From assembly GCF_012516395.1 (NCBI RefSeq), contig NZ_CP051206.1:558001-622000 (forward strand): DNA of 64,000 nt. The letters run 5' to 3'. This DNA comes from Dolichospermum flos-aquae CCAP 1403/13F. Its GTDB lineage: Bacteria > Cyanobacteriota > Cyanobacteriia > Cyanobacteriales > Nostocaceae. Within the stretch, counting starts at the first letter, position 1, and every line of letters begins with the position of its first letter. Made by a program: the position numbers and the translations under genes. The notes beneath the pieces were generated by a model that saw nothing but the letters and a program-made list of their open reading frames with translations, did no database searches and was not told the DNA's origin. Shown one piece after another: positions 16,271 through 25,720 of this stretch.

Positions 16271-16777
16271 CTAGAGGAATCGTGAATCTTGTCTGTCTCT
16301 AACAAATTCCGCATTGGTATTGAGGGGATAGATTTTCTCTGGTGGCGAAATTATGAGCAAATTTTTGCTGTCAGATGGAAAATTTGGGGATTTATGACGT
16401 TTCTGCGAGGACAATTTTTGACTATTGCGAGTGCGTTGAATAGCTTTTGTGCCTTCTCTTGAGTTTTGCAGTAGGTAGAAAATTACAAAAGAACCACTGG
16501 AACAGCAGAAGATAACTGCAATTATCAACCATAAAGGTAGAGGATTACTCGGATCGGAAAATGTGGAAATGGTTGATTGTACAGGGATAAGTGCGGTTTC
16601 TTTTTGTTCTTTTTGTGGTACATAGCTAATATAACTCAGTTGATGATATGCAAAAATTGCAACTCCTATAGGAATTAGGAACAAACTCAAGAACCAGATC
16701 CCAGGGTACTTTCTCACTAGATTTACTAGAAAAACTCTAATAAATCTATTTTTTTTAACCTCTTGTTCATTATCCAT
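16271..16777 (-). CDS. Hypothetical membrane protein
   Basis: A 168-residue protein if started at the ATG 16777 (MDNEQEVKKNRF); an upstream in-frame ATG at 16807 would add ten residues. Two membrane segments are visible: about residues 28-48 (WFLSLFLIPIGVAIFAY) and about 83-107 (LWLIIAVIFCCSSGSFVIFYLL), with a short linker between and a basic, Ser-rich cytoplasmic tail. I do not recognise the family. It lies 69 bp downstream of ddl on the same strand and may be transcribed with it. Confidence 0.55.
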   Translation of the reverse strand: MDNEQEVKKNRFIRVFLVNLVRKYPGIWFLSLFLIPIGVAIFAYHQLSYISYVPQKEQKETALIPVQSTISTFSDPSNPLPLWLIIAVIFCCSSGSFVIFYLLQNSREGTKAIQRTRNSQKLSSQKRHKSPNFPSDSKNLLIISPPEKIYPLNTNAEFVRDRQDSRFL

Positions 16778-16876
16778 CACATTAATCAAATTAATCACAC
16801 AAATCATAGTTTAGACAAGAGGAAAATATTTATTTTCCCTCTTTACCTAATCCGCTATCTTCTCTCCCTAATCCCC

Positions 16877-17938
16877 TTAATTAATTGGAGAATGTCTTGA
16901 AATTGCTAGTAGAATTAACTGATCTACTAATTTGGCAAAGGGTATATCCGTATTAGCCCAGAGTTGGGGATACATACTTGTAGAGGTAAAACCTGGAAAA
17001 GTATTGATTTCGTTGATGAAAATTTCTCCCGTAGCTTCCACATAAAAAAAGTCTACTCTGGATAACCCAGCCGCATCAACAGCCGCAAAAGCTTGTAAAG
17101 CCATATCTTGAATTTGTTGTGCTACCACCTCTGGTAAGTTTGCAGGAATGAATAAATCGGCTTTCCCTGGGGTATATTTAGTTTCGTAATCGTAAAAATC
17201 ACTCTCAAAGGTAATTTCACCAATGACGGAAACTCTGGGGTTGTCGTTACCTAAAACTGCACATTCAACTTCTCTGGCCACAACTCCAGCTTCAACAATA
17301 ATCCGTCTGTCATGGGCGGCTGCATTATCTAAAGCTGTTTCTAATTCTTGACGCGATCGCACTTTAGCAATTCCTACCGATGAACCTAGATTAGCAGGTT
17401 TGACAAAACAGGGATAGCCTAATACAACTTCAATTTCATCACACAATTTGGGAAATACACAAGCATTTGACCAAACTTGCGCCCTCGTCACAGCTTTATA
17501 TTTTACTTGAGGTAGTCCCGCTTGGGCAAAGGCCATTTTCATGGCAATTTTATCCATTCCCATTGCTGAACCCAATACCCCAGACCCAACAAAGGGAACT
17601 TGGGTTAAAGTCAATAAACCTTGAATTGTACCATCTTCGCCATTGGGACCGTGAAGAACGGGAAACCAAAGCTCAACTTGGGCAGTTTCGGACGGGAATT
17701 GCCATAAATTAGGGGTTATGGAGGGGATTTCTTGGGGAACACCAGATGTTAAAACTTGTTGTGCAACTTCTCCTGCTTGCCAAACACCATCTTTTTGGAT
17801 ATAAAAAGCCAAAATTTCGTATTTATTAGCATTTTCCTCTAAACTGAGGGCTTGAGCGATCGCCCGTGCCGAAATTATTGAAACTTCATGTTCTCCAGAA
17901 CGTCCACCAAACAGTAAACCCACCCGTAGCTTAGTCAT
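16877..17938 (-). CDS. ddl: D-alanine--D-alanine ligase
   Basis: ATP-grasp enzyme joining two D-alanines for the peptidoglycan stem peptide, in the cytosol. Motifs: [17 protein letters not shown] at the N-terminus, [26 protein letters not shown], the ATP-binding [15 protein letters not shown], and the metal/substrate end [17 protein letters not shown]. Length 353 is usual for the cyanobacterial enzyme. It starts at an ATG after an A+T-rich leader. Confidence 0.96.
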   Translation of the reverse strand: MTKLRVGLLFGGRSGEHEVSIISARAIAQALSLEENANKYEILAFYIQKDGVWQAGEVAQQVLTSGVPQEIPSITPNLWQFPSETAQVELWFPVLHGPNGEDGTIQGLLTLTQVPFVGSGVLGSAMGMDKIAMKMAFAQAGLPQVKYKAVTRAQVWSNACVFPKLCDEIEVVLGYPCFVKPANLGSSVGIAKVRSRQELETALDNAAAHDRRIIVEAGVVAREVECAVLGNDNPRVSVIGEITFESDFYDYETKYTPGKADLFIPANLPEVVAQQIQDMALQAFAAVDAAGLSRVDFFYVEATGEIFINEINTFPGFTSTSMYPQLWANTDIPFAKLVDQLILLAISRHSPIN

Positions 17939-18105
17939 TTTTTTCTATATCTCCACAAATCCACAATTTCCATTATAGGGAAAATGCTGAAAACCCTGAC
18001 ATCTTCTTCTGTTCCCTGTTCCCTTCCCAAAATGTTCGATATAGCTTTGAATATATTCTCAATGTTCTCTCTTGCTTTTCTAGTCAAGTCTATGACCAAA
18101 ATTTC

Positions 18106-19206
18106 TTAAAATTTCGGCTGAGGAAGCACAATTCTCATAATAGTTTGCGCCCCATAGATACTCTCAATGGAAAACTCTCCTCCATGTAGTTCTACCAATC
18201 TTTTAACAATTAATAATCCTAAACCAGAACCTTGTTGTTCATACATTTTACGTTCAAATTGGACATAAGCCCCAACATTATTAATTTGCTCCTGAGTCAT
18301 ACCACGTCCATAGTCAATTACATATAAATGAAAGGCATTATTATTACTATTTCCGACAATCTTCACTGGTGTATTAGGCAGAGAAAATTTAAAGGCATTC
18401 TCAATTATTTCTTCAGTAATTTTAGCTATTTTTGCAGGAGATATTTGCGCCATACCATCTGAGATATCAATCGTTAAATCAGCTTCTCTATCAGCTTTTT
18501 TGGCAATTTCCCCAGCTACACTTTCAACTATTGATGTGACAAAAGTTTTAACTCCATTATTTCTCAGTGCTGCTACTTTTTCCGGGTTAGATGCTAATAA
18601 CTCCAGGTCTGCATACATGATAAAATTCATAGTTAATCTATGCAAGCGTTGACCAGCTTTATGAATATGTTGTAGCATTTCTAATATTTCTGCCTGGTCA
18701 AATTCTCCATAGTTTGCCATCAATAATTCTGATATTCCTATAATATGACTGAGAGGGGTATTAATTTCATGGGGTAGTGAATTAGTAATAGAACTGCGTA
18801 AATTATCCAATTTTTCCTGAGTTTTTTGCTCAAATATTGCTTGTTTATTCAGTCTGGTAGCGATCGCTTGCAATAATTGATTAGAATTAAAAGGCTTTGT
18901 TAAATAATCATCAGCACCAAGTTCCATCCCTTTACGTAAATCTGACCACTCTGATTTAGCAGTTAAGAAAATTATAGGAATTGTTGCAGTATCACTATGC
19001 TGACGCAGTTGAGTTAATACATCATAGCCATCTAACTCAGGCATCATTAAATCGCAAATTATCAAATTAGGATGTTTATCTTTAGCCAACTCTAAACCCT
19101 GTAACCCATTTTCTGCAACTAATGTATCAAAATCTGACAAGTGCAATATCTGCCTAAGATTGTTTCTGATTTGAACTTCATCTTCAATAATTAAAATCGT
19201 ATTCAT
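18106..19206 (-). CDS. Hybrid response regulator-histidine kinase
   Basis: Receiver domain at residues 1-120 (ILIIEDEVQIRNNL, phospho-acceptor Asp in LIICDLMMPELDGYD, Lys in DDYLTKPF). A short coiled linker leads to a HisKA-type dimerisation helix with the His in SLPHEINTPLSHI (about 145) and an HATPase domain (N box EIIENAFKFS, G1 YVIDYGRGMT, G2 GSGLGLLIVKRLVELHGG). The order REC then kinase is common in cyanobacteria, where the receiver gates the kinase. I start at ATG 19206 rather than an in-frame TTG seven codons upstream. No partner gene is adjacent. Signal unknown. Confidence 0.88.
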   Translation of the reverse strand: MNTILIIEDEVQIRNNLRQILHLSDFDTLVAENGLQGLELAKDKHPNLIICDLMMPELDGYDVLTQLRQHSDTATIPIIFLTAKSEWSDLRKGMELGADDYLTKPFNSNQLLQAIATRLNKQAIFEQKTQEKLDNLRSSITNSLPHEINTPLSHIIGISELLMANYGEFDQAEILEMLQHIHKAGQRLHRLTMNFIMYADLELLASNPEKVAALRNNGVKTFVTSIVESVAGEIAKKADREADLTIDISDGMAQISPAKIAKITEEIIENAFKFSLPNTPVKIVGNSNNNAFHLYVIDYGRGMTQEQINNVGAYVQFERKMYEQQGSGLGLLIVKRLVELHGGEFSIESIYGAQTIMRIVLPQPKF

Positions 19207-19377
19207 ATAGTTTTGTATCGTAATCAAATGTTAACTATATTACTAAATTAGCATGATTTTTAGCTCTTTCAGTATCCTTAAAATAATGATACGGAAAATA
19301 AAAAATCCCAGTTCACCACAAAATTCAATATATTTGTGTTACCCTAGTACAGTTGTCTAAAATCCGCACATCTGGGA

Positions 19378-19436
19378 ATTCGGGTGTTTCTTAAATTGAG
19401 AAATGCACCTAGATGGAGGTTTAACCCGAATAGGAG
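19378..19436 (+). promoter_or_regulatory. Candidate structured leader of rpsB
   Basis: ATTCGGGT (19378-19385) pairs perfectly with ACCCGAAT (19424-19431). Inside that helix GGTGTTTCT pairs with AGAAATGCACC, with a two-base bulge. The outer helix ends directly beside the AGGAG ribosome site (19432-19436), nine bases before the ATG. The layout suggests translational feedback control by S2; this is inferred from sequence alone. Confidence 0.5.
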
Positions 19437-19445
19437 TAACAAAAT

Positions 19446-20219
19446 ATGCCAGTAGTTTCCTTGGCTCAAATGATGGAGTCAGGTGTTCACTTTGGTCACC
19501 AGACCAGACGTTGGAACCCTAAAATGGCTCCTTATATCTACACCTCACGAAATGGTGTACATATCATTGACTTGGTACAAACAGCCCAGTTGATGGATAA
19601 CGCGTATAATTATATGCGGACCCAATCCGAGCAAGGTAAAAAATTCCTGTTTGTTGGTACTAAGCGCCAAGCAGCCGGAATTATTGCCCAAGAAGCCCTC
19701 CGTTGTGGTTCTCACTACATTAACCAACGTTGGTTGGGTGGAATGCTCACCAACTGGGCAACGATTAAAACCAGAGCCGAGCGTCTCAAAGATTTAGAGC
19801 GGAGAGAAGAAACCGGCGCACTGGATTTATTGCCAAAGAAAGAAGCCTCTATGCTGCGTCGGGAAATGACGAAGCTACAAAAATACTTGGGCGGCATTAA
19901 AAACATGAGGAAAGTTCCCGATATCGTGGTTATTGTTGACCAGAAGCGGGAATATAACGCAGTTCAAGAATGCGAAAAATTAGGTATTCCCATTGTGTCC
20001 ATGTTGGATACAAATTGTGATCCAGACGTTGTGGATATTCCTATTCCAGCCAACGACGACGCAATCAGATCCATTAAGCTAATTGTTGGTAAATTAGCAG
20101 ATGCTATCTACGAAGGCCGTCACGGTCAACTAGAAGCAGAAGAAGATTACGATGATTATGCTGACGAAGATTACGAATATGATGAAAGTGATAGCACTGA
20201 ATCTGAAGGCGAAGCATAA
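19446..20219 (+). CDS. rpsB: 30S ribosomal protein S2
   Basis: Small-subunit protein needed for S1 docking and 30S assembly. Family motifs are clear: [51 protein letters not shown] and [15 protein letters not shown]. Length is 257, with an acidic tail ([15 protein letters not shown]) beyond the conserved core, as in other cyanobacteria. It precedes tsf, the usual bacterial order, but the gap of 382 bp is filled with repeats. Confidence 0.98.
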   Translation: MPVVSLAQMMESGVHFGHQTRRWNPKMAPYIYTSRNGVHIIDLVQTAQLMDNAYNYMRTQSEQGKKFLFVGTKRQAAGIIAQEALRCGSHYINQRWLGGMLTNWATIKTRAERLKDLERREETGALDLLPKKEASMLRREMTKLQKYLGGIKNMRKVPDIVVIVDQKREYNAVQECEKLGIPIVSMLDTNCDPDVVDIPIPANDDAIRSIKLIVGKLADAIYEGRHGQLEAEEDYDDYADEDYEYDESDSTESEGEA

Positions 20220-20601
20220 GTAGTCTGGCAAACAAGTAGGGGTTTAGCAGCTCTCATTGGTGTCAACTTAGGCTAGGGATAACTTATTTGTTTGGCTGCA
20301 ACATTCCCGCCCAGAACTTAAGTTCCGGTCTAAAAACCAGAGTGCGTTAAAACGCACTCTGGTTAACTCAAAATCAATAATTATCCTATTTACGCTAAAA
20401 TAGTCGGTTTTAACCGACTTTAGCTTTTAGACAGGGAATTTATTCTCTGGTTTCAAGGGACTGCGCTTTACCCCTACATCCATACTACAGATTGGGATAT
20501 TTTTTTTGATTGGAAGTCTCTTAAATGATTTTCAAATGAGTCCTGATCGTCTGATAATCTTGAATAATATTTGTATCTGTCAAGTTAAGAATTGAGGCAA
20601 T
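20220..20601. repeat. rpsB-tsf spacer with palindromes
   Basis: Two strong inverted repeats: a 12-bp stem CCAGAGTGCGTT / AACGCACTCTGG (20337-20362) and AGTCGGTT / AACCGACT (20402-20419). Around them ggtctaaaaacc and cttttagacagg form an outer partial pair, so the whole 20310-20445 stretch looks like one folded repeat element. It could attenuate transcription between rpsB and tsf. No gene seen. Confidence 0.65.
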
Positions 20602-21546
20602 ATGGCGGAAATATCTGCAAAACTCGTCCAAGAGCTACGCCAAAAAACCGGTGCTGGCATGATGGACTGCAAAAAGGCACTGAAGGAAAATGAAGGTGAT
20701 GTCGAAGCGGCTACAACTTGGCTACGGCAAAAAGGTATTGCTAAAGCTGATAAAGGAAGCGCTCGCATTGCCGCAGAAGGTTTAGTAGACACCTATATTC
20801 AAGCTGATGGACAGATAGGTGTACTCATAGAGGTCAACTGCCAAACTGACTTTGTTGCCCGCAATGAAGCTTTTAAAGCCTTAGTTAAGAATCTGGCACA
20901 ACAAGCTGCAACTGCTGATAGTGTGCAGTCTTTATTGGCTCAACCCTATATTGAAAAGTCCAGCGTCACTGTTGATGAATTCATCAAAGAAACCATTGCT
21001 ACTCTTGGTGAAAATATTCAAGTGCGTCGCTTTGTGAATTTCTCTCTCACCACTGATACACCAGGAATAGCAGATAGCTATATTCATACTGGTGGTCGTG
21101 TTGGTGTATTATTGGAGCTAAATTCTCAAACCGATGCAGCCGCTACTAATGAAGAGTTCCAAAACTTGGCACGAAACGCTGCAATGCAAGTTGCTGCTTG
21201 TCCTAACGTTGAATACGTTAGCGTAGACCAAATCCCTGCCGAAATTGTCACCAAAGAAAAAGACATCGAAATGGGTAAGGACGACTTAGGCAACAAACCA
21301 GAGAACATCAAAGAAAAGATTGTTCAAGGTAGAATTGATAAGCGCCTCAAAGAAATGACTTTACTAGATCAACCTTATATCCGTGATCAAAGTATTTCGG
21401 TAGAAGAATTGGTGAAACAAGTAAAATCCAAAGTTGGCGAAGAAATTCAAGTTAGTCGCTTTGTGCGCTATGTACTCGGTGAAGGCATTGAAAAGAACGA
21501 AATGAGCTTTGCTGATGAAGTTGCTGCCCAAATGGGTGCTAAGTAA
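20602..21546 (+). CDS. tsf: Translation elongation factor Ts
   Basis: Guanine nucleotide exchange factor for EF-Tu. It has the N-terminal UBA-like domain ([20 protein letters not shown]), the EF-Tu-contacting motif [11 protein letters not shown] and the dimerisation core with a second [15 protein letters not shown]. Length 314 matches cyanobacterial EF-Ts. Next to rpsB on the same strand. Confidence 0.97.
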   Translation: MAEISAKLVQELRQKTGAGMMDCKKALKENEGDVEAATTWLRQKGIAKADKGSARIAAEGLVDTYIQADGQIGVLIEVNCQTDFVARNEAFKALVKNLAQQAATADSVQSLLAQPYIEKSSVTVDEFIKETIATLGENIQVRRFVNFSLTTDTPGIADSYIHTGGRVGVLLELNSQTDAAATNEEFQNLARNAAMQVAACPNVEYVSVDQIPAEIVTKEKDIEMGKDDLGNKPENIKEKIVQGRIDKRLKEMTLLDQPYIRDQSISVEELVKQVKSKVGEEIQVSRFVRYVLGEGIEKNEMSFADEVAAQMGAK

Positions 21547-21657
21547 TTTTGTGATTAGTCAGTGGTCAGTTGTCAGTGGTCAGTTGTTAAGAATATATAC
21601 TTAATAATTGGTTGTTGATTATGGACTTTTATTTTTGACTAATAACTATTCCCATTT

Positions 21658-21694
21658 ACAGGCCAGCGCGTTCTGCGTGGCCTGTATTTTATTT
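21658..21694 (+). terminator. Rho-independent-type terminator after tsf
   Basis: ACAGGCCA and TGGCCTGT form an eight-pair stem, extended inside by GCGC/GCG, followed by attttattt. It lies 112 bp after the tsf stop. Confidence 0.75.
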
Positions 21695-21774
21695 AAATGA
21701 TGATTATTTATTCAAAATCCGTATATTTGTACTACAGAAAGCAACTAACAACTGACAACTGACAACTAACAACT

Positions 21775-21847
21775 GTACGGGCGAAGCATTTGGAGAACTA
21801 TTTTTGGCAATGACCGATAATTTATCTTCCAAATGCTTCGCCCCTAC
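21775..21847. repeat. 73-bp palindromic element, copy 2
   Basis: Reverse orientation relative to the copy at 10884; same length and nearly the same sequence as the copy at 22849. It is flanked on both sides by (tgacaac)n-type heptamer repeats covering about 21740-21895. Confidence 0.9.
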
Positions 21848-21905
21848 TGACAACCGACAACCGACAACTGACAACTGACAACCGACAACTAATTAGCTTA
21901 AAGTT

Positions 21906-22742
21906 ATGGCAAGAGCAATTGAACGGATAGAAAAAGATATTACTGAATTAAAAGAGGCGATTAGGGCGATCGCTCACGAACTCAATTTAGCCTATACTAA
22001 ATATATAAATACCTTGGGATCAGCCTTACAAAAACAATTGATTTTGGCTAGTTATTACCTGTGTACCCAAGGATATCCTGATGAATTTCTGAACTTATCA
22101 CTAAATCAACGGCAAAAATTACAACAAAGCCTTCGTAAATTAAGTCAACAAGCCGCTAAAGAATTAATTAGTTATATTCAACCTCCAGAAGTTACCCAAA
22201 CAGAAGCAGTTGTAGAAATTGAGGAGGAAGGAGAAAACGAAGAAAACGAAGAAAACGAACAACAACCTCAAGCATTAGATCCTTCTAACCCCATAGAACT
22301 AGTTGAATGGCAACAAAATTTAGAAGAAGAGATTCAGGAAACTTTAAAAAAAGTCTCCCAATCAGCTAATATCTTCATCCAAAAAACAGGGGTTTTACCC
22401 AAAAAACTACCAGAACCGATTTTAGTCGCTGCCACCGCTGCTGCTGCTTCTTCAGAAGCTTCTAGTAATATGATGCCCAGCCCTCCCAATTTATTAAACT
22501 TAGTCATAGAAATCAGTAATGAGGAAGATTCCGAAGATTCTAGCCTCACTCAGATTATGGCTATTCACTTACGACTAGGAGAAATAGAATTTGCTGAAGC
22601 AACACTATTGTCAGAACGCAAGGCAATTCGTAATATTTTAATGCAATTGAATAAACTCGGACGAGAATATCAAAAAAGACAACGAGAACTTAAAATTGCT
22701 GAAGCTGAAGCCGCTTGGCGTGCTAGTTGGTTTGAGGATTAG
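21906..22742 (+). CDS. Conserved hypothetical cyanobacterial protein between tsf and recG
   Basis: 278 residues, no membrane segments. The N-terminal 100 residues are helical (ITELKEAIRAIAHELNLAYTKYI, LASYYLCTQGYPDEFLNLS). An acidic low-complexity stretch follows (EEEGENEENEENEQQPQ), and the C-terminal half predicts as coiled coil (LRLGEIEFAEATLL to KIAEAEAAWRASWFED). I know the gene as a recurring neighbour of tsf and recG in filamentous cyanobacteria, with no assigned function. Spacers on both sides carry the same 73-bp palindrome. Confidence 0.65.
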   Translation: MARAIERIEKDITELKEAIRAIAHELNLAYTKYINTLGSALQKQLILASYYLCTQGYPDEFLNLSLNQRQKLQQSLRKLSQQAAKELISYIQPPEVTQTEAVVEIEEEGENEENEENEQQPQALDPSNPIELVEWQQNLEEEIQETLKKVSQSANIFIQKTGVLPKKLPEPILVAATAAAASSEASSNMMPSPPNLLNLVIEISNEEDSEDSSLTQIMAIHLRLGEIEFAEATLLSERKAIRNILMQLNKLGREYQKRQRELKIAEAEAAWRASWFED

Positions 22743-22848
22743 TACCGCAGGGCGGAATGAAAAATGCAAAATTAAAAATTAGAACCTGTATAGGTTATTG
22801 AAAATATATATCTATTAAAACTACATACTCCCTTGACAACTGACAACT

Positions 22849-22921
22849 GTACGGGCGAAGCATTTGGAGAACTATTTTTGGCAATGACCGATAATTTATC
22901 TTCCAAATGCTTCGCCCCTAC
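22849..22921. repeat. 73-bp palindromic element, copy 3
   Basis: Same orientation as copy 2, 1074 bp away, with matching ends GGGCGAAGCATTTGGA and TCCAAATGCTTCGCCC. The two copies bracket the hypothetical gene 21906-22742. Confidence 0.9.
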
Positions 22922-22955
22922 TAACAACTAACAACCGACAACTGACAATTAACCA

Positions 22956-25421
22956 ATGACTAATGAAATGCTCGATTGGATAAGATTACATAAAGCTTTA
23001 GCATTTGAGGCAGAAAAAGGCTTTATAGATTTAGTAGGTAAGCAATATCGCTTTAGTGAGTTTCTTTGTTTGACTTTTGGTAATTTCCCAACTGCTTTAC
23101 CACCAAAAGAAAGACTCCGCTGGCATCAAGTAGGAATGCAATTTGCCAATTATCCAAATTTAACATTACCAGAAAGACAACATTTAGTAGCAGAAGTTAG
23201 AAGATATCTAAATCAACTTCAACAAGAACTAGAAACAGAAGGACCTCAAATAAATTACGAATCTAAAAATCAACATCCCACAACTCCAATTGTTGCCGAA
23301 GTTAGTAAAAGACTAGCACCAACACTGGATAAACAACTGAGAGATTTACCAGAAATTGGCATCAGAAAATCCGAGAATTTAGGGCGATTAAATTTATATA
23401 CAGTCCGTGATTTACTATTTTATTATCCTCGTGATCATATTGATTATGCCCGTCAAGTAAATATTAGTGAGTTGGCAGGAGGAGAAACAGTAACTATCAT
23501 AGCGACGGTAAAACGGTTTAATTTTTTCACCAGTCCTAAAAATAAGAAATTATCAATTTTAGAATTAATCCTCAAAGATAATACTGGACAAATTAAAGTT
23601 ACCCGTTTTTATGCAGGTGCGCGTTTTAGTAGTCGTGGTTGGCAAGAAAGTTTAAAACGCCTATATCCTGTAGGTAGTATGTTAGCAGCTTGTGGATTAG
23701 TAAAAGGTGGTAAATATGGTTTAACTTTGGATAACCCAGAATTGGAAGTTTTGGCAAATCCAGGAGATACCATTGATTCTCTCACTATTGGGCGAGTTGT
23801 TCCCATTTACGCCCTGACTGAAGGAGTAATGGCTAATACAGTCAGACAGGCAATGATGATCGCTTTAACAGCAGCAGTGAATTTAAAAGATCCTTTACCT
23901 AAAGGTTTACGGGAAAAATATGCTTTGATGGAATTGAAAGATGCAATTCCTAATATTCATTTTCCTAAAGATAGTGACTCCTTAAAAATCGCTCGTCGTC
24001 GGTTAGTATTTGATGAATTTTTCTACTTGCAACTAGGCTTATTGCAACGGCAAAAAAAAGCGCGAGAAATTCAAACTAGTGCCATACTTGCACCCACAGG
24101 TAAATTATTAGAAGAATTTAACGAAATTCTCCCTTTTCAACTGACCGGCGCACAACAACGAGTTGTTAATGAAATTCTCACCGATTTACAAAAACCTGTA
24201 GCCATGAATCGCTTAGTTCAGGGTGATGTTGGTTCAGGGAAAACTGTGGTTGCTGTTATTGCTATTTTGGCAGCAATTCAATCAGGTTATCAAGCGGCGT
24301 TAATGGCTCCCACGGAAGTATTAGCAGAACAGCATTATCGTAAGTTAGTTAGTTGGTTTAACTTGTTACATTTGCCTGTTGAATTATTAACAGGTTCGAC
24401 AAAAATAGCCAAAAGGAGAGAAATTCATTCTCAGTTAGAAACAGGTGAGCTACCTTTATTAGTCGGGACTCATGCCTTAATTCAAGATAAAGTTAATTTT
24501 CAACGTTTGGGCTTAGTAGTAATAGATGAACAGCATCGTTTTGGGGTACAACAACGGGCAAAGTTACAGCAAAAAGGCGAACAACCTCATGTTTTAACCA
24601 TGACAGCTACGCCCATTCCTCGGACTTTGGCATTAACTGTACATGGGGATTTAGATGTTAGTCAAATTGATGAATTACCACCGGGAAGACAACAAATTAA
24701 AACCACAATGTTAAGTGGTCAACAACGTCCCCAGGCTTACGATTTAATCCGTCGAGAAGTTGCCCAAGGTAGACAAGTTTATATAGTTTTGCCTTTGGTA
24801 GAAGAATCGGAAAAATTAGATTTACGTTCGGCTGTAGATGAACATCAAAAGTTACAAGAAAGTGTTTTTCCTGATTTTCAAATTGGGTTATTGCATGGAC
24901 GCATGACTTCAGCCGAAAAAGAAGCAGCAATTCACAAATTCCGCGATAATGAAACTCAAATTATCGTTTCTACCACTGTGATTGAGGTGGGAGTGGATGT
25001 TCCTAATGCCACTGTGATGCTGATTGAACACGCGGAAAGATTTGGTTTATCACAATTGCACCAATTACGGGGTCGTGTAGGACGGGGTGCAGCGCAATCT
25101 TATTGTTTATTAATGAGTAGTTCTAGAAGTCCTGATGCTCAACAACGCTTGAAGGTGTTGGAACAGTCCCAAGATGGTTTTTTTATCTCGGAAATGGATA
25201 TGCGGTTTCGCGGTCCTGGAGAAGTGATGGGAACTCGCCAATCAGGTGTAGCGGATTTTACTTTGGCTAGTTTGGTGGAAGATGAGGACATTTTGCTGTT
25301 AGCACGACAAGCAGCGGAAAAGGTGATTGAGATGGATGCAAGTTTAGCGCGTTGGCCATTAATGCAGGATGAGTTGAAGTATAGGTATGAGCGGTTAATG
25401 GGTGGCGCGATTTTGACGTAA
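22956..25421 (+). CDS. recG: ATP-dependent DNA helicase RecG
   Basis: Superfamily 2 helicase that reverses stalled replication forks and branch-migrates Holliday junctions. A cyanobacterial N-terminal extension of about 130 residues precedes the wedge/OB domain (about 150-300). The helicase core has Walker [15 protein letters not shown] (about 425), [11 protein letters not shown], Walker [22 protein letters not shown] and the motif VI sequence QLRGRVGRG. Length 821, complete. The last 27 bp overlap the tail of a convergent pabB remnant. Confidence 0.97.
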   Translation: MTNEMLDWIRLHKALAFEAEKGFIDLVGKQYRFSEFLCLTFGNFPTALPPKERLRWHQVGMQFANYPNLTLPERQHLVAEVRRYLNQLQQELETEGPQINYESKNQHPTTPIVAEVSKRLAPTLDKQLRDLPEIGIRKSENLGRLNLYTVRDLLFYYPRDHIDYARQVNISELAGGETVTIIATVKRFNFFTSPKNKKLSILELILKDNTGQIKVTRFYAGARFSSRGWQESLKRLYPVGSMLAACGLVKGGKYGLTLDNPELEVLANPGDTIDSLTIGRVVPIYALTEGVMANTVRQAMMIALTAAVNLKDPLPKGLREKYALMELKDAIPNIHFPKDSDSLKIARRRLVFDEFFYLQLGLLQRQKKAREIQTSAILAPTGKLLEEFNEILPFQLTGAQQRVVNEILTDLQKPVAMNRLVQGDVGSGKTVVAVIAILAAIQSGYQAALMAPTEVLAEQHYRKLVSWFNLLHLPVELLTGSTKIAKRREIHSQLETGELPLLVGTHALIQDKVNFQRLGLVVIDEQHRFGVQQRAKLQQKGEQPHVLTMTATPIPRTLALTVHGDLDVSQIDELPPGRQQIKTTMLSGQQRPQAYDLIRREVAQGRQVYIVLPLVEESEKLDLRSAVDEHQKLQESVFPDFQIGLLHGRMTSAEKEAAIHKFRDNETQIIVSTTVIEVGVDVPNATVMLIEHAERFGLSQLHQLRGRVGRGAAQSYCLLMSSSRSPDAQQRLKVLEQSQDGFFISEMDMRFRGPGEVMGTRQSGVADFTLASLVEDEDILLLARQAAEKVIEMDASLARWPLMQDELKYRYERLMGGAILT

Positions 25422-25720
25422 AATCTTAGTTATCAATGTTGGTACTCCCCCCCAATTATTGAGGGGAATACAAATAGCAGGTGGTAGATCCGTAAACGCA
25501 CATATCCCTGTTGTAAATTGTTCGCACTTAGGGCTTGCCACAATGCTTTGATAATTGCTTCCATTTATTGTGATCATCATTGCCTGAATCAATGCCTTAG
25601 CTTTCAGCATTATTTCGTGAAACTCCATTTGGGGATCAGAAAGTGCCACAATACCACCGCCAACACCAATCGAAGTTTGTTCTGGGGTCAGGACAGCGGT
25701 ACGAATGACAATATTTAAAT
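25395..25720 (-). pseudogene. PabB/TrpE-type chorismate-binding enzyme, C-terminal remnant
   Basis: After the transposon end at 25721 the minus strand reads [17 protein letters not shown], then [16 protein letters not shown] and [13 protein letters not shown]. This is the last conserved block of aminodeoxychorismate or anthranilate synthase component I. The rest, including the glutamine and active-site regions, is gone from this locus. The upstream part of the open frame belongs to the insertion element. The remnant is followed by unconserved sequence to a stop within recG. Cannot function. Confidence 0.8.
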
